Program-made: the position numbers and the translations under genes
Part shown: positions 47,908-57,769 of the stretch, in pieces
Numbering within the stretch: the first letter of the stretch is position 1
Layout: the number at the start of each line of letters is the position of its first letter
NCBI RefSeq assembly: GCF_001044255.1
Contig: NZ_JYNX01000032.1
Location: 47,985-111,592 of the forward strand
Reading direction: 5' to 3'
DNA length: 63,608 nt
Origin: Mycolicibacterium chubuense
GTDB taxonomy: Bacteria; Actinomycetota; Actinomycetes; Mycobacteriales; Mycobacteriaceae
The notes under the pieces: model-generated
The model's input: the letters and a program-made list of their open reading frames with translations, nothing else
Told to the model about the DNA's origin: nothing
The model's database searches: none

Positions 47908-50070
47908 CTACGGATGGCGGTGGCTTTCCATCATCGACACCTGATGGTCGCGCACGGTCTGTCCCTCCTGAGGCAATGCCGTCCAGTGCCCGTCGGCGCC
48001 GAGCTCCCAGCAGCGCGTGCCGGGATCGAGCGCCGATTCGAAGATGTCATTGAGTTGTGCGGTCAGCCGTGGATCCTTGACCTGAGCCATGACCTCCACG
48101 CGCCGATCGAGATTACGATGCATCATGTCGGCACTGCCGATCCAGTATTCGTCGATGGCGCGGAAGTGAATGATCCGTGAATGTTCGAGGAATCGACCGA
48201 GGATCGAGCGCACGGTGATGTTCTCGGAGAACCCCTCACCGCCCGGGCGCAGAGCGCAGATCCCGCGCACCACCACCTCGACGCGGACGCCGGCCTGCGA
48301 CGCCCGGTACAGCGCGTCGATGACCTGCTCGTCGACCAACGCGTTGGCCTTCAGGCGGATCCGGCCCTCCGCGCCGTCGCGGGTGGCGGCGATCTCCCGG
48401 TCGATCCGTTCCACGATGCCCCGGCGCACGCCGTAGGGGGCGACGAGAAGATTGCGGTAGGACTCCTTGCGGGAGTAGCCCGTCAGCGAGTTGAACAGAT
48501 CGGTGAGGTCGGCACCGATGTCGGGCGCGGCGGTGAGCAGGCCGACGTCCTCGTACAGCCGCGCGGTTTTCGGGTTGTAGTTGCCGGTGCCGATGTGGCA
48601 GTAACGCCGGATCGTCGACCCCTCCCGGCGCACCACCAGGCACGTCTTGCAGTGCGTCTTCAAGCCGATGAGGCCGTAGACCACATGCACGCCCGCCTGT
48701 TCCAGTGCACGGGCCCACTTGATGTTGGCCTGCTCGTCGAACCTGGCCTTGATCTCCACGAGCGCGACGACCTGCTTGCCGGCCTCGGCCGCGTCGATCA
48801 ACGCGTTGACGATCGGTGAGTCGCCCGAGGTGCGGTACAGCGTCTGCTTGATGGCCAGCACGTTGGGGTCGGCCGCTGCCTGCTCGATGAAGCGCTGCAC
48901 CGTGGTGGAGAACGAGTCGTAGGGATGGTGGACGAGGACGTCGCCGTCGCGCAACGTCGAGAAGATGCTCTTCGGGGTCTCGCGCTCACCGAAGGCGGGC
49001 GGTGTGGCCGGCACGAACGGCGGATCCTTCAGCGCGGGCCGGTCGACGCCGTAGACCTGCCACAGCGACGAGAGATCCAGCAGCCCGGGAACTTCCACGA
49101 CGTCGCCGGGCGCGACGTCGAGTTCACGCAGCAGCAGTTCCAGCATGCCCTCGGTCATGTCGTCGGAGACTTCCAAACGCACCGGGGACCCGAACCGGCG
49201 CCGGGCCAGCTCGCGTTCGAGTGCCTTGAGCAGATCCTCGTCGCGGTCCTCCTCGACTTCGAAGTCGGCGTTGCGGGTGATCCGGAAGGCGTGGTGCTCG
49301 ACGATCTCCAGGCCCGGGAACAGCACCGGGAGGAACGCGGCGATGAAATCCTCCATCGGCAGGAAGCGCGCGACGTCGTTGCTGCCCTCCCGCGGGGGCA
49401 GCTCGACGAAGCGGTCCACGTTGTCGGGCACCTTGATTCGGGCGAAGTGCTGACCGCCGTCGGGATGCTTGACGGTGATGGCCAGGTTGAGGCTCAGGCC
49501 GCTGACGAACGGGAACGGGTGGGCCGGGTCGACGGCCAGGGGGGTCAGGACGGGGAACACCTGCTCGTGGAAGTACGTGGAGAGCCGGCCGCGTTCGGCG
49601 TCGTCGAGTTCGGCCCACGTGACCAGGACGATGCCCTCGTCGGCCAGCGCCGGGCGCACCGCGTCGAGGAACACGTGCGCGTGCCGGCTCGCGAGTTGTT
49701 GCGTGCGCTCGCTGATCCGCCGGAGTTGTTCGCGCGGCGACAGGCCGTCGGCCGAGCGGACCGACAGGCCCATCTCGTCGCGCCGTTTGAGGCCCGCGAC
49801 GCGCACCATGTAGAACTCGTCGAGATTGGAGGCGAAGATCGCCAGGAACTTCGCGCGTTCCAGCAGCGGCAGTGACGGGTCGGCCGCGAGGGCGAGCACC
49901 CGGGCGTTGAAGTCCAGCCAACTCAGCTCACGATTGAGGTAGCGGTCCTCGGGCAGCGGGTTGTCGACCGTCGGCGAGGTCGCGGCCGGGGGAGCCTCGG
50001 GCGCCGCGTCGGACGCGTCCACGGTCGTCGTGGTGTCGGCGTCGTCCGGTCGAGTCTGCGCTTCGGTCAT
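47908..50070 (-). CDS. ppk: Polyphosphate kinase 1
   Basis: 720 residues, full-length PPK1. It starts with an acidic Thr/Asp/Ala linker of about 38 residues, then [65 protein letters not shown], and the phospho-histidine region [23 protein letters not shown]. It makes polyphosphate from ATP, and in mycobacteria this feeds the stringent response. mutT1 follows, so the two phosphate and nucleotide enzymes are likely cotranscribed. Confidence 0.97.
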   Translation of the reverse strand: MTEAQTRPDDADTTTTVDASDAAPEAPPAATSPTVDNPLPEDRYLNRELSWLDFNARVLALAADPSLPLLERAKFLAIFASNLDEFYMVRVAGLKRRDEMGLSVRSADGLSPREQLRRISERTQQLASRHAHVFLDAVRPALADEGIVLVTWAELDDAERGRLSTYFHEQVFPVLTPLAVDPAHPFPFVSGLSLNLAITVKHPDGGQHFARIKVPDNVDRFVELPPREGSNDVARFLPMEDFIAAFLPVLFPGLEIVEHHAFRITRNADFEVEEDRDEDLLKALERELARRRFGSPVRLEVSDDMTEGMLELLLRELDVAPGDVVEVPGLLDLSSLWQVYGVDRPALKDPPFVPATPPAFGERETPKSIFSTLRDGDVLVHHPYDSFSTTVQRFIEQAAADPNVLAIKQTLYRTSGDSPIVNALIDAAEAGKQVVALVEIKARFDEQANIKWARALEQAGVHVVYGLIGLKTHCKTCLVVRREGSTIRRYCHIGTGNYNPKTARLYEDVGLLTAAPDIGADLTDLFNSLTGYSRKESYRNLLVAPYGVRRGIVERIDREIAATRDGAEGRIRLKANALVDEQVIDALYRASQAGVRVEVVVRGICALRPGGEGFSENITVRSILGRFLEHSRIIHFRAIDEYWIGSADMMHRNLDRRVEVMAQVKDPRLTAQLNDIFESALDPGTRCWELGADGHWTALPQEGQTVRDHQVSMMESHRHP

Positions 50071-50122
50071 GCCCCGATGATTCCCTATCGACGGGTGCTG
50101 CGGCTAGCAGTCCGGCGGCCAC

Positions 50123-50818
<696 letters not shown>

Positions 50819-50829
50819 TTATTCCCGAC

Positions 50830-50835
50830 TAGTGT
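50830..50835 (+). promoter_or_regulatory. -10 element of gpsA
   Basis: TAGTGT, 6 bases before the GTG at 50842. Confidence 0.5.
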
Positions 50836-50841
50836 GAAGCC

Positions 50842-51837
50842 GTGGTCGAGGCGGCGGTGATGGGTGCAGGGGCGTGGGGCACAGCGCTGGCCAAGGTGCT
50901 GGCCGACGCCGGTAACGACGTCACCCTGTGGGCACGCCGACCGGAGCTGGCCGACGAGATCAACCGGACCCACCGTAATCCCGGCTACCTCGACGTCGCG
51001 CTGCCCGACTCCATCCGCGCCACCAGCGACGGCGCCGAGGCGCTGGACGGCGCCTGCACGGTGCTGCTGGCCGTGCCGTCGCAGACCCTGCGGGCCAACC
51101 TGACCGAATGGAAGGCCGCTCTGGGGCCCGACACCACGCTGGTCAGCCTCGCCAAGGGCATCGAACTCGACACGCTGATGCGGATGAGCCAGGTCATCGT
51201 GCAGGTGACCGGCGCCGACCCGTCCCGCGTGGCGGTCGTCTCGGGGCCGAACCTCGCCAGCGAGATCGCCGCGGAGCAGCCCGCCGCCACCGTGATCGCC
51301 TGCAGCGACTCCGGGCGCGCCGTGGCCCTGCAGCGGGCACTGGCCACCGGCTACTTCCGGCCGTACACGAATGCCGACGTGATCGGCGCGGAGATCGGCG
51401 GTGCATGCAAGAACGTCATCGCGCTCGCTTCCGGGATGGCGGCGGGCGTGGGCCTCGGTGAGAACACCGCCGCCGCGATCATCACGCGCGGACTCGCCGA
51501 GATCATGCGACTGGGAATCGCGTTGGGCGCCAAGCCGGCAACGCTGGCCGGCCTGGCGGGTATCGGCGACCTCGTGGCGACCTGCATGTCACCGCACTCC
51601 CGCAACCGGTCCTTCGGGGAGCGTCTCGGGCAGGGCGGCACGATGGCCGCCGCGCTGGCAGCCACCGGCGGACACGTTGTCGAGGGCGTCACCTCGTGCA
51701 CCTCGGTGCTGGCGCTGTCGACGAGTTACGACGTCGAGATGCCGTTGACCGAGGCGGTTCACGGGGTGTGTCACACGGGTCTGTCCGTCGACGATGCGGT
51801 GGCGCTGCTGCTGGGCCGCACCACCAAGCCGGAGTGA
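50842..51837 (+). CDS. gpsA: Glycerol-3-phosphate dehydrogenase [NAD(P)+]
   Basis: 331 residues. The N-terminal Rossmann motif is [17 protein letters not shown], then [11 protein letters not shown], the catalytic lysine region [13 protein letters not shown], and the C-terminal helical domain ([18 protein letters not shown]). It makes glycerol 3-phosphate for phospholipids. It is followed 4 bases later by a PLP enzyme gene in the same operon. Confidence 0.97.
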   Translation: MVEAAVMGAGAWGTALAKVLADAGNDVTLWARRPELADEINRTHRNPGYLDVALPDSIRATSDGAEALDGACTVLLAVPSQTLRANLTEWKAALGPDTTLVSLAKGIELDTLMRMSQVIVQVTGADPSRVAVVSGPNLASEIAAEQPAATVIACSDSGRAVALQRALATGYFRPYTNADVIGAEIGGACKNVIALASGMAAGVGLGENTAAAIITRGLAEIMRLGIALGAKPATLAGLAGIGDLVATCMSPHSRNRSFGERLGQGGTMAAALAATGGHVVEGVTSCTSVLALSTSYDVEMPLTEAVHGVCHTGLSVDDAVALLLGRTTKPE

Positions 51838-51841
51838 GCAG

Positions 51842-52957
51842 ATGAGCGGCTCGTACGGGGATTCCACCCGCAGCCTCAAAGCTGTTGCCTCCGAAGCGGT
51901 TCCCGGAGCGCCGTTGGGGCCGGTGCCGGTTCCCGCTGCGGCGTATCATCTTCCGGCCGACGAGGACGACGCGCTGGACAGCTACGGGCGCAGGCACAAT
52001 CCGACCTGGCGACATCTGGAGTCGGCCCTGGCCCAGCTCGAAGGAGCGACGGCCGCAACGGTGTTCGGATCCGGGATGGCCGCGATCACGTCGCTGCTGA
52101 GGGTGGTCGCCGAACCGGGGACGACGCTCGTCATACCGGCCGACGGGTACTACCAGGTCCGTGCCTACGCCACCGAGTATCTGGCGCCGCGCGGGGTGAC
52201 CGTGGTGCAGGCGCGTTGCGCCGACATGTGCGAGGCCGCCCGCGACGCCGATGTGGTGCTGGCGGAGACGCCGTCGAACCCGGGCCTGGACGTGGTCGAC
52301 CTGCACCGGCTGTCGATGCTGTGCCGGCCGCGCGGCGCCGTGCTGATCGTCGACAACACCACCGCCACACCGCTGGGGCAGCAGCCCCTGTCGCTGGGCG
52401 CGGACTTCGTCGTCGGCAGCGCCACCAAGGCGCTGGCGGGCCACCACGACCTGCTCGCCGGCTACGTCGCCGGGAATGTCGCGGGCAACCGCGCCGACGT
52501 CCTGGACCGCCTCGAGCGGGAGCGACTGCTGTCCGGACCCATCCTCGGGGCGTTCGAGGCGTGGCTGGTGCTGCGGGGCCTCGCGACGTTCGGGTTGCGG
52601 TTCGAGCGGCAGTGCCAGAACGCCGCCGCGGTCGCGCTGATGCTGCGCTCGCACCCGGCCGTCACCGCGGTGCGCTATCCGGGGCTGCCCGACGACCCGT
52701 CCCACACCGTCGCGGCGCAGCAGATGCGCCGCTTCGGCGGCATCGTGGCCGTCGAGCTGGCCGACGCCGACGCCGTCCACGCGCTCGTCAGCCGCAGCGC
52801 GCTGCTGGTCGGCGCCACCAGCTTCGGGGGCGTGCACAGCTCCGTCGACCGCAGGGCGCGGTGGGGCGACGCCGTACCGGCAGGCTTCGCCCGCATCTCG
52901 TGCGGCATCGAGGACACCGAAGACCTGATTCGCGACATCGAGGCGGCTCTGCGTTAG
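51842..52957 (+). CDS. Cys/Met-metabolism PLP enzyme (cystathionine gamma-lyase-like)
   Basis: 371 residues, slightly short for the family. YGRRHNPTWRHLE matches the substrate-binding YGRxxNPT loop. VFGSGMAAITSLL, VIVDNTTATPLGQQPLSLGADFVVGSATKALAGHHDLLAG includes the PLP lysine (TKALAGHHD). It most likely cleaves or makes cystathionine or releases a volatile thiol; the exact reaction is open. It lies in an operon with gpsA and overlaps the convergent lipoprotein gene by 4 bases. M. tuberculosis has no such gene here as I recall. Confidence 0.88.
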   Translation: MSGSYGDSTRSLKAVASEAVPGAPLGPVPVPAAAYHLPADEDDALDSYGRRHNPTWRHLESALAQLEGATAATVFGSGMAAITSLLRVVAEPGTTLVIPADGYYQVRAYATEYLAPRGVTVVQARCADMCEAARDADVVLAETPSNPGLDVVDLHRLSMLCRPRGAVLIVDNTTATPLGQQPLSLGADFVVGSATKALAGHHDLLAGYVAGNVAGNRADVLDRLERERLLSGPILGAFEAWLVLRGLATFGLRFERQCQNAAAVALMLRSHPAVTAVRYPGLPDDPSHTVAAQQMRRFGGIVAVELADADAVHALVSRSALLVGATSFGGVHSSVDRRARWGDAVPAGFARISCGIEDTEDLIRDIEAALR

Positions 52958-53523
52958 ACGCGGTCGGAGCCGGTATTGCTGCGCAGCGACCCGAGGAAAC
53001 GATCGGTCGAGGCGTCCGCGTCGACACCGACGGTGGTGACGATGGCCTGGACGAGCGAATCGCGGCGATAGAACAGCACAAGCGTGACCGAGGTGACGAT
53101 CTCGCCGACGAGGCGGCACGCGACACGCCGCGACTCGGCGCCCTCGAATTGCGCTGTCGTCGTCGTGAGATGGGTGACCTTCTGACCGTGGCCGGAGGCT
53201 TCCTCCAGCTGAGACCGGATATCTGCGATCGCGGCGTCGACCATGTCGTCCAGCGACCGGTAGTCCGCGAGGTCTCGCAGATCAGTTTCGGTGATCGTGA
53301 ACGTCGCGTCGCCCGACTGGGCGGTTGTGATCAGGGTGAGCAGCAGTGTGCTCGTGGCGGGAAGGCTCACGATGGTCGGCTCGGCAGGGAATTCCGCGAC
53401 ATAACGGCCCGTGGCGGTCTCGGCGAAGCGCCACGGCGTGGAGGATACGGGCGCGCACGCGGTCGCCGCGACCGCGAGCGTCATCGCGGCGCACCATGTC
53501 GCGGCGCGGAAATGCTTCCTCAC
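52954..53523 (-). CDS. Putative lipoprotein of unknown function
   Basis: 189 residues. Basic start, hydrophobic stretch, then VAATAC with Cys24 as a lipobox. The mature part, SSTPWRFAETATGRYVAEFPAEPTIV onward, is soluble and threonine-rich and matches no family I can name. The GTG at 53523 has a gggggaacc site just upstream. The gene stands alone and overlaps the cystathionine lyase-like gene at its end. Confidence 0.78.
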   Translation of the reverse strand: MRKHFRAATWCAAMTLAVAATACAPVSSTPWRFAETATGRYVAEFPAEPTIVSLPATSTLLLTLITTAQSGDATFTITETDLRDLADYRSLDDMVDAAIADIRSQLEEASGHGQKVTHLTTTTAQFEGAESRRVACRLVGEIVTSVTLVLFYRRDSLVQAIVTTVGVDADASTDRFLGSLRSNTGSDRV

Positions 53524-53668
53524 GGTTCCCCCAGGACGGTGGACCACACCTCGCGGATGTGCGCTCACCTGGGGCGTAGTGTAGCGCGATCAAGATCGGC
53601 CCGCGGCCGATCGGCCCGCACGGAAGTCCCACAAACTGCTCCGCGAGGGCGTGTTGGGGCCGAGCCGG

Positions 53669-53674
53669 TAGCCT
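53669..53674 (+). promoter_or_regulatory. Candidate -10 element of ddl
   Basis: TAGCCT, 9 bases before the GTG at 53684. A second TAGGTT directly abuts the start codon and is too close to be the -10. Confidence 0.4.
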
Positions 53675-53683
53675 CTCTAGGTT

Positions 53684-54787
53684 GTGACTGCCCGCACCCG
53701 CGTTGCCGTCGTCTACGGCGGACGGAGTTCCGAACACGCGATCTCGTGTGTTTCCGCAGGCAGCATCCTGCGCAACCTCGATCCGCAGCGGTTCGAGGTG
53801 GTCGCGGTCGGCATCACCCCGCAGGGGGCGTGGGTGCTCACCGACGGCCGGCCGGAGACGCTGGCCATCACCGACGGCACGCTGCCCAGCGTCACCGGGT
53901 CCTCCGGCACCGAGCTCGCGCTGTCCGCCGACCCGGCCCGGCGCGGCCAGCTGCTCTCGCTGGGCGACGCGGCCGGCGATGTCCTGGCCTCGGTCGATGT
54001 CGTCTTCCCGGTGCTGCACGGGCCCTACGGCGAGGACGGCACCATCCAAGGTCTGCTGGAGCTCGCCGGGGTGCCGTACGTGGGCGCCGGCGTGCTGGCC
54101 AGCGCGGTCGGGATGGACAAGGAGTTCACCAAGAAGCTGCTCGCGGTCGCGGGGTTGCCGATCGGCGATCAGGTGGTGCTGCGGCCCGGCACCGCGACGG
54201 TGTCGCTGGAGGACCGGGAGCGGCTGGGCCTGCCCGTCTTCGTCAAACCCGCGCGCGGCGGCTCGTCGATCGGTGTCAGCCGGGTCACCGGCTGGGACCT
54301 GCTGCCCATGGCGATCGACGCTGCCCGCCGGCACGACCCCAAGGTCATCGTGGAGGCGGCCGTCCCCGGCCGTGAGCTCGAGTGCGGCGTCCTGGAGTTT
54401 CCCGACGGCCGCCTCGAGGCCAGCACGGTCGGCGAGATCCGGGTGGCCGGTGTGCGGGGCCGCGAGGACGGCTTCTACGACTTCGAGACCAAGTACCTCG
54501 ACGACGCCGCTGAGCTCGACGTGCCCGCCAAGATCGACGACGCCGTCGCCGAGGAGATCCGCGGACTGTCGATCCGGGCCTTCCAGGCCATCGACTGCCA
54601 GGGGCTGGCCCGTGTCGACTTCTTCCTGACCGACGACGGCCCCGTCATCAACGAGATCAACACGATGCCCGGGTTCACGACGATCTCGATGTACCCGCGG
54701 ATGTGGGCGGCCAGCGGCGTCGACTACCCGACGCTGCTCGCGACGATGGTCGACACGGCCATCGCCCGGGGCGCCGGCCTGCGTTAG
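53684..54787 (+). CDS. ddl: D-alanine--D-alanine ligase
   Basis: 367 residues, ATP-grasp fold. It starts [21 protein letters not shown], and [59 protein letters not shown] and [11 protein letters not shown] are the D-Ala and Mg/ATP sites. It makes the D-Ala-D-Ala dipeptide of peptidoglycan and is the target of D-cycloserine. It overlaps the convergent DUF3515-like gene by 4 bases. Confidence 0.97.
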   Translation: MTARTRVAVVYGGRSSEHAISCVSAGSILRNLDPQRFEVVAVGITPQGAWVLTDGRPETLAITDGTLPSVTGSSGTELALSADPARRGQLLSLGDAAGDVLASVDVVFPVLHGPYGEDGTIQGLLELAGVPYVGAGVLASAVGMDKEFTKKLLAVAGLPIGDQVVLRPGTATVSLEDRERLGLPVFVKPARGGSSIGVSRVTGWDLLPMAIDAARRHDPKVIVEAAVPGRELECGVLEFPDGRLEASTVGEIRVAGVRGREDGFYDFETKYLDDAAELDVPAKIDDAVAEEIRGLSIRAFQAIDCQGLARVDFFLTDDGPVINEINTMPGFTTISMYPRMWAASGVDYPTLLATMVDTAIARGAGLR

Positions 54788-55332
54788 CCCAGCGGGGCCG
54801 GGTCCGGCGCCGTGGCCGGGAGCTTCGCGGCAAGCGTCGTCGAGATCGTCTGGATGGCGTCGGGCCCGGAGCCCGACGGCAACGTCAGCGCCACATAGAC
54901 CGGCCGGTCCACCGCGAACCAGGTGGCCCGGTCACCACCGGCACTGTCCTGCACCCGGAACCACGACACCGCGTCGACGACCTGAAGCGGTGCCCCGACG
55001 ACGAAGTCGGCCGGTCGCTGCACCCCGCAGCGCAGGATGAGCGGCTCGCCGCCGCCCTCGGGCTGCCATGCCGCGGCCCCCGCCGGCGCGGGGTCGACGA
55101 GCGGGGCGCGCCGGAAGTCACCGAGCCGGTCGGGGAGTGCGGCGACGAGGGTGGCGCACTCGGTGCTGTCGGCCCGGGGCGCCGGCACCGCCGACACCGC
55201 CACGGGGGTGGGCCCGGGTGTGCGTTGCAGGACCGCCGCGACCACGAGGACCGCCACCACGGCGCCGACGGCGAGCACGATCGCCGCGACGAGGACGGCC
55301 CGCGGCGGGCCGTCGCCGGTGTCGCTGTTCAC
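54784..55332 (-). CDS. DUF3515-like membrane-anchored protein
   Basis: 182 residues. One N-terminal membrane helix (about 12-36, [25 protein letters not shown]) precedes an extracytoplasmic domain with two cysteines (STECATLV and [10 protein letters not shown]) that may pair. This fits the actinobacterial DUF3515 type found next to ddl (Rv2980-like). The function is unknown. TAGAGT lies 7 bases before the GTG, on the minus strand. Confidence 0.8.
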   Translation of the reverse strand: MNSDTGDGPPRAVLVAAIVLAVGAVVAVLVVAAVLQRTPGPTPVAVSAVPAPRADSTECATLVAALPDRLGDFRRAPLVDPAPAGAAAWQPEGGGEPLILRCGVQRPADFVVGAPLQVVDAVSWFRVQDSAGGDRATWFAVDRPVYVALTLPSGSGPDAIQTISTTLAAKLPATAPDPAPLG

Positions 55333-55339
55333 CCGGGCA

Positions 55340-55345
55340 ACTCTA
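55340..55345 (-). promoter_or_regulatory. -10 element of the DUF3515-like gene
   Basis: TAGAGT on the minus strand, 7 bases before the GTG at 55332; it overlaps the stop codon of the Lrp-like gene upstream. Confidence 0.4.
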
Positions 55346-55585
55346 GGGCTGCGCCGCCTCGGCGATGGGGCAGGTCAGTGTGCGGGTGATGCCCGAGACC
55401 TGCTGCACGCTGGGGACCACGGTGGCGCGCAGCTCGGCCAGGCTCTCGGCGCCGGCCCGCACCACGACGTCGTAGGGGCCGGTCACGTACTCCGAGGACA
55501 GCACGCCGGGAAGCCCGGCGAGCTGCTTGGCGACGACTTCGGCGCGACCGACCTCGGTCTGGATGAGCACGAAAGCCTCGACCAC
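55343..55585 (-). CDS. Stand-alone Lrp/AsnC ligand-binding domain protein
   Basis: 80 residues holding only the RAM/AsnC effector fold (AFVLIQTEVGRAEVVAKQLAGLPGVLSSEYVTGPYDVVVRAG). There is no helix-turn-helix. Such proteins form oligomers that bind amino acids and may act as sensors or modify full Lrp proteins. The GTG at 55585 follows a good gagggatt site. It lies upstream of the DUF3515-like gene on the same strand. Confidence 0.85.
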   Translation of the reverse strand: MVEAFVLIQTEVGRAEVVAKQLAGLPGVLSSEYVTGPYDVVVRAGAESLAELRATVVPSVQQVSGITRTLTCPIAEAAQP

Positions 55586-55692
55586 GCCGCAATCCCTCCG
55601 TCTGGCTGCATAGACTCCACGCCGCAGGGACCAAACGTACCGCAGGTGAGCCGAGCGTTCAGGCCACGGACGTGATGCGAGGAGTGACACCG

Positions 55693-56640
55693 ATGGCGGA
55701 CGGCACGCTGGCGCAGGCGGGCGAGTTCGCCGTCATCGACCGTCTGGTGGCCGGGCGGCGACAGCCCCCGTTCGTCGTCGTCGGGCCGGGCGACGACGCC
55801 GCCGTCGTCACGTCCGGGGACGGCCGGGTCGCGGTGAGCACCGACATGCTGGTCGAGGGGCGGCACTTCCGGCTGGACTGGTCGACGCCACACGACGTGG
55901 GCCGAAAGGCCATCGCGCAGAACGCCGCCGACATCGAGGCGATGGGCGGCAGCGCGACCGCGTTCGTGGTCGCGTTCGGCGCCCCGGCAGACACCGAGAC
56001 CACGCGGGCCGTGGAACTGGCCGACGGGATGTGGGAGGAGGCGTCGCGGCTGGGCGCCGGCATCGTCGGCGGCGACATGGTGGCGGCACCGCAGTGGGTG
56101 ATCTCGGTGACCGTGCTCGGGGACCTCGGCGGCCGCCCGCCGGTGCTGCGCAGCGGAGCCCGGCCCGGCGACGTGGTCGCGGTGGCCGGTGAGCTCGGCC
56201 GGTCTGCTGCGGGATATATGCTGTGGCGCAACGGAATTCAAGATTTCGAGGCGTTGCGGCGGCGTCATCTGGTGCCGGAGCCGCCCTATGGGCAGGGCGC
56301 GATCGCCGCACGGGCCGGCGCGACCGCGATGACCGACGTCTCCGACGGACTGCTCGCCGACCTCGGACACATCGCCGAGGCGTCGGCCGTGCACATCGAC
56401 CTGGCCCTTGACGAGCTGTCGGCCGATCTGGACGCTGTCGCCCCCGCCGCGGCCGTCGCCGGCGTCGACGCCCGGCAGTGGGTGCTCGGCGGTGGCGAAG
56501 ATCACGCGCTGGTGGCGACGTTCGCCGCGGAGCCGCCGCCGGGCTGGCGGATCATCGGCCGGGTCCACGAGGCGGGTGCGGCCCGGGTCACCGTCGACGG
56601 CGTCGCCTGGACCGGCAGCACGGGCTGGCAGTCCTACTGA
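55693..56640 (+). CDS. thiL: Thiamine-monophosphate kinase
   Basis: 315 residues, PurM/ATP-grasp-like fold. The segments GEFAVIDRLV, VVGPGDDAAVV, VSTDMLVEGRHFRLDWSTP, NAADIEAMGG, GIVGGDMV and MTDVSDGLLADL match ThiL closely, and the C-terminal WVLGGGEDHALV is diagnostic. It phosphorylates TMP to thiamine diphosphate. I chose the ATG at 55693, which has a gaggag site; ATG 55675 would add six residues. Confidence 0.95.
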   Translation: MADGTLAQAGEFAVIDRLVAGRRQPPFVVVGPGDDAAVVTSGDGRVAVSTDMLVEGRHFRLDWSTPHDVGRKAIAQNAADIEAMGGSATAFVVAFGAPADTETTRAVELADGMWEEASRLGAGIVGGDMVAAPQWVISVTVLGDLGGRPPVLRSGARPGDVVAVAGELGRSAAGYMLWRNGIQDFEALRRRHLVPEPPYGQGAIAARAGATAMTDVSDGLLADLGHIAEASAVHIDLALDELSADLDAVAPAAAVAGVDARQWVLGGGEDHALVATFAAEPPPGWRIIGRVHEAGAARVTVDGVAWTGSTGWQSY

Positions 56641-56653
56641 GCCGGCGGGCCGC

Positions 56654-56659
56654 TAAGTT
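56654..56659 (+). promoter_or_regulatory. -10 element of ung
   Basis: TAAGTT, 8 bases before the GTG at 56668. Confidence 0.45.
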
Positions 56660-56667
56660 GGCCTGTC

Positions 56668-57345
56668 GTGACGGCACGCGCTCTCAAGGAACTGGTCGAC
56701 GAATCGTGGGCGGTCGCGCTCGCCCCCGTGGAGGAGCAGGTCGCGAAGATGGGGGAGTTCCTGCGCGCCGAACTGGCCGCGGGACACCGATACCTGCCGA
56801 CCGGTGCGCACGTGTTGCGCGCGTTCACGTTTCCCCTCGATGCCGTACGCGTGCTGATCGTCGGCCAGGACCCGTACCCGACGCCCGGGCATGCGGTGGG
56901 TCTGAGCTTCTCGGTGGGCGCCGACGTCAGGCCGCTGCCGCGCAGCCTGGCCAACATCTACACCGAGTATCAGCAGGATCTCGGGTATCCGGCCCCCGCC
57001 AACGGCGACCTCACCCCGTGGTCGGAACAGGGCGTGATGCTATTGAACAGAGTGCTGACCGTGCGCCCGGGGACACCGGCGTCGCATCGGGGCAAGGGCT
57101 GGGAGGCGGTCACCGAGTGCGCCATCCGGGCCCTGGTGGAGCGGCGCCAACCCCTGGTGGCCGTGCTGTGGGGACGCGACGCCGCGACACTGAAGCCGAT
57201 GCTCGGCGACACGGCGATCATCGAATCGGCGCACCCGTCACCGCTGTCCGCGTCGCGGGGGTTCTTCGGATCACGGCCGTTCAGCCGCGCCAACGAGCTG
57301 CTCGTGCAGAGGGGGGCAGAGCCGGTGGACTGGCGGCTGCCCTAG
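56668..57345 (+). CDS. ung: Uracil-DNA glycosylase, family 1
   Basis: 225 residues. The water-activating motif [17 protein letters not shown] and the minor-groove loop [19 protein letters not shown] are complete. It removes uracil from DNA, important in a GC-rich genome prone to cytosine deamination. It is followed by rpmB on the opposite strand, leaving 16 bases. Confidence 0.97.
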   Translation: MTARALKELVDESWAVALAPVEEQVAKMGEFLRAELAAGHRYLPTGAHVLRAFTFPLDAVRVLIVGQDPYPTPGHAVGLSFSVGADVRPLPRSLANIYTEYQQDLGYPAPANGDLTPWSEQGVMLLNRVLTVRPGTPASHRGKGWEAVTECAIRALVERRQPLVAVLWGRDAATLKPMLGDTAIIESAHPSPLSASRGFFGSRPFSRANELLVQRGAEPVDWRLP

Positions 57346-57361
57346 CGTCGCGGAACGGCGA

Positions 57362-57556
57362 TCAGCCGCGGGAGACCTTGCCTGCCTTGAGGCAGGAGGT
57401 GCACACGTTCACGCGCTGCTTGTTGCCGCCCGGGCGGGCGACCGCACGCACGGACTGGATGTTCGGGTTCCACCGGCGGCTGGTCCGGCGATGGGAGTGC
57501 GACACCGACTTGCCGAAGCCGGGGCCCTTCCCGCAGATATCGCACACGGCAGCCAT
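57362..57556 (-). CDS. rpmB: Ribosomal protein L28, zinc-binding (C+) form
   Basis: 64 residues. Two CxxC-type pairs (CDICG at 5-9 and CTSC near 52-55) make the zinc-binding form of L28. The core [22 protein letters not shown] is typical. A gaggag site lies 8 bases before the ATG. The zinc-free paralogue, if any, would be elsewhere and zinc-controlled. Confidence 0.96.
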   Translation of the reverse strand: MAAVCDICGKGPGFGKSVSHSHRRTSRRWNPNIQSVRAVARPGGNKQRVNVCTSCLKAGKVSRG

Positions 57557-57623
57557 AGTGAGAACTCCTCGTAAGTCAGTGCTTGGGGGCCAACGACCGG
57601 ACGGGTGACCCGACAACCCGACC

Positions 57624-57652
57624 AGAATACCGGGCGGCCCCGGGAACGCCAA
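57624..57652 (-). promoter_or_regulatory. SigA-type promoter of rpmB
   Basis: On the minus strand: TTGGCG (57647-57652), 17-base spacer, TATTCT (57624-57629). It gives a leader of about 60 bases. Confidence 0.7.
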
Positions 57653-57718
57653 AACGGTGACTCCAGGTTATCAACAGCCCTGACCACGTCGTCTTTCGGT
57701 GGTGTCCGGCCCAGTGGC

Positions 57719-57724
57719 TAGGCT
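57719..57724 (+). promoter_or_regulatory. -10 element of the Dak-domain/recG operon
   Basis: TAGGCT, 45 bases before the ATG at 57770, which has its own gaggtgagg ribosome site. This is a leadered start, unlike most in the window. Confidence 0.45.
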
Positions 57725-57769
57725 GACGCCGACGGCGAAGCGGCGCGGTGAGGGCATGCGGAGGTGAGG

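Noticed and set aside
53678-53683. TAGGTT directly before the ddl GTG as its -10
   Set aside because: It abuts the start codon, so transcription would begin inside the gene.
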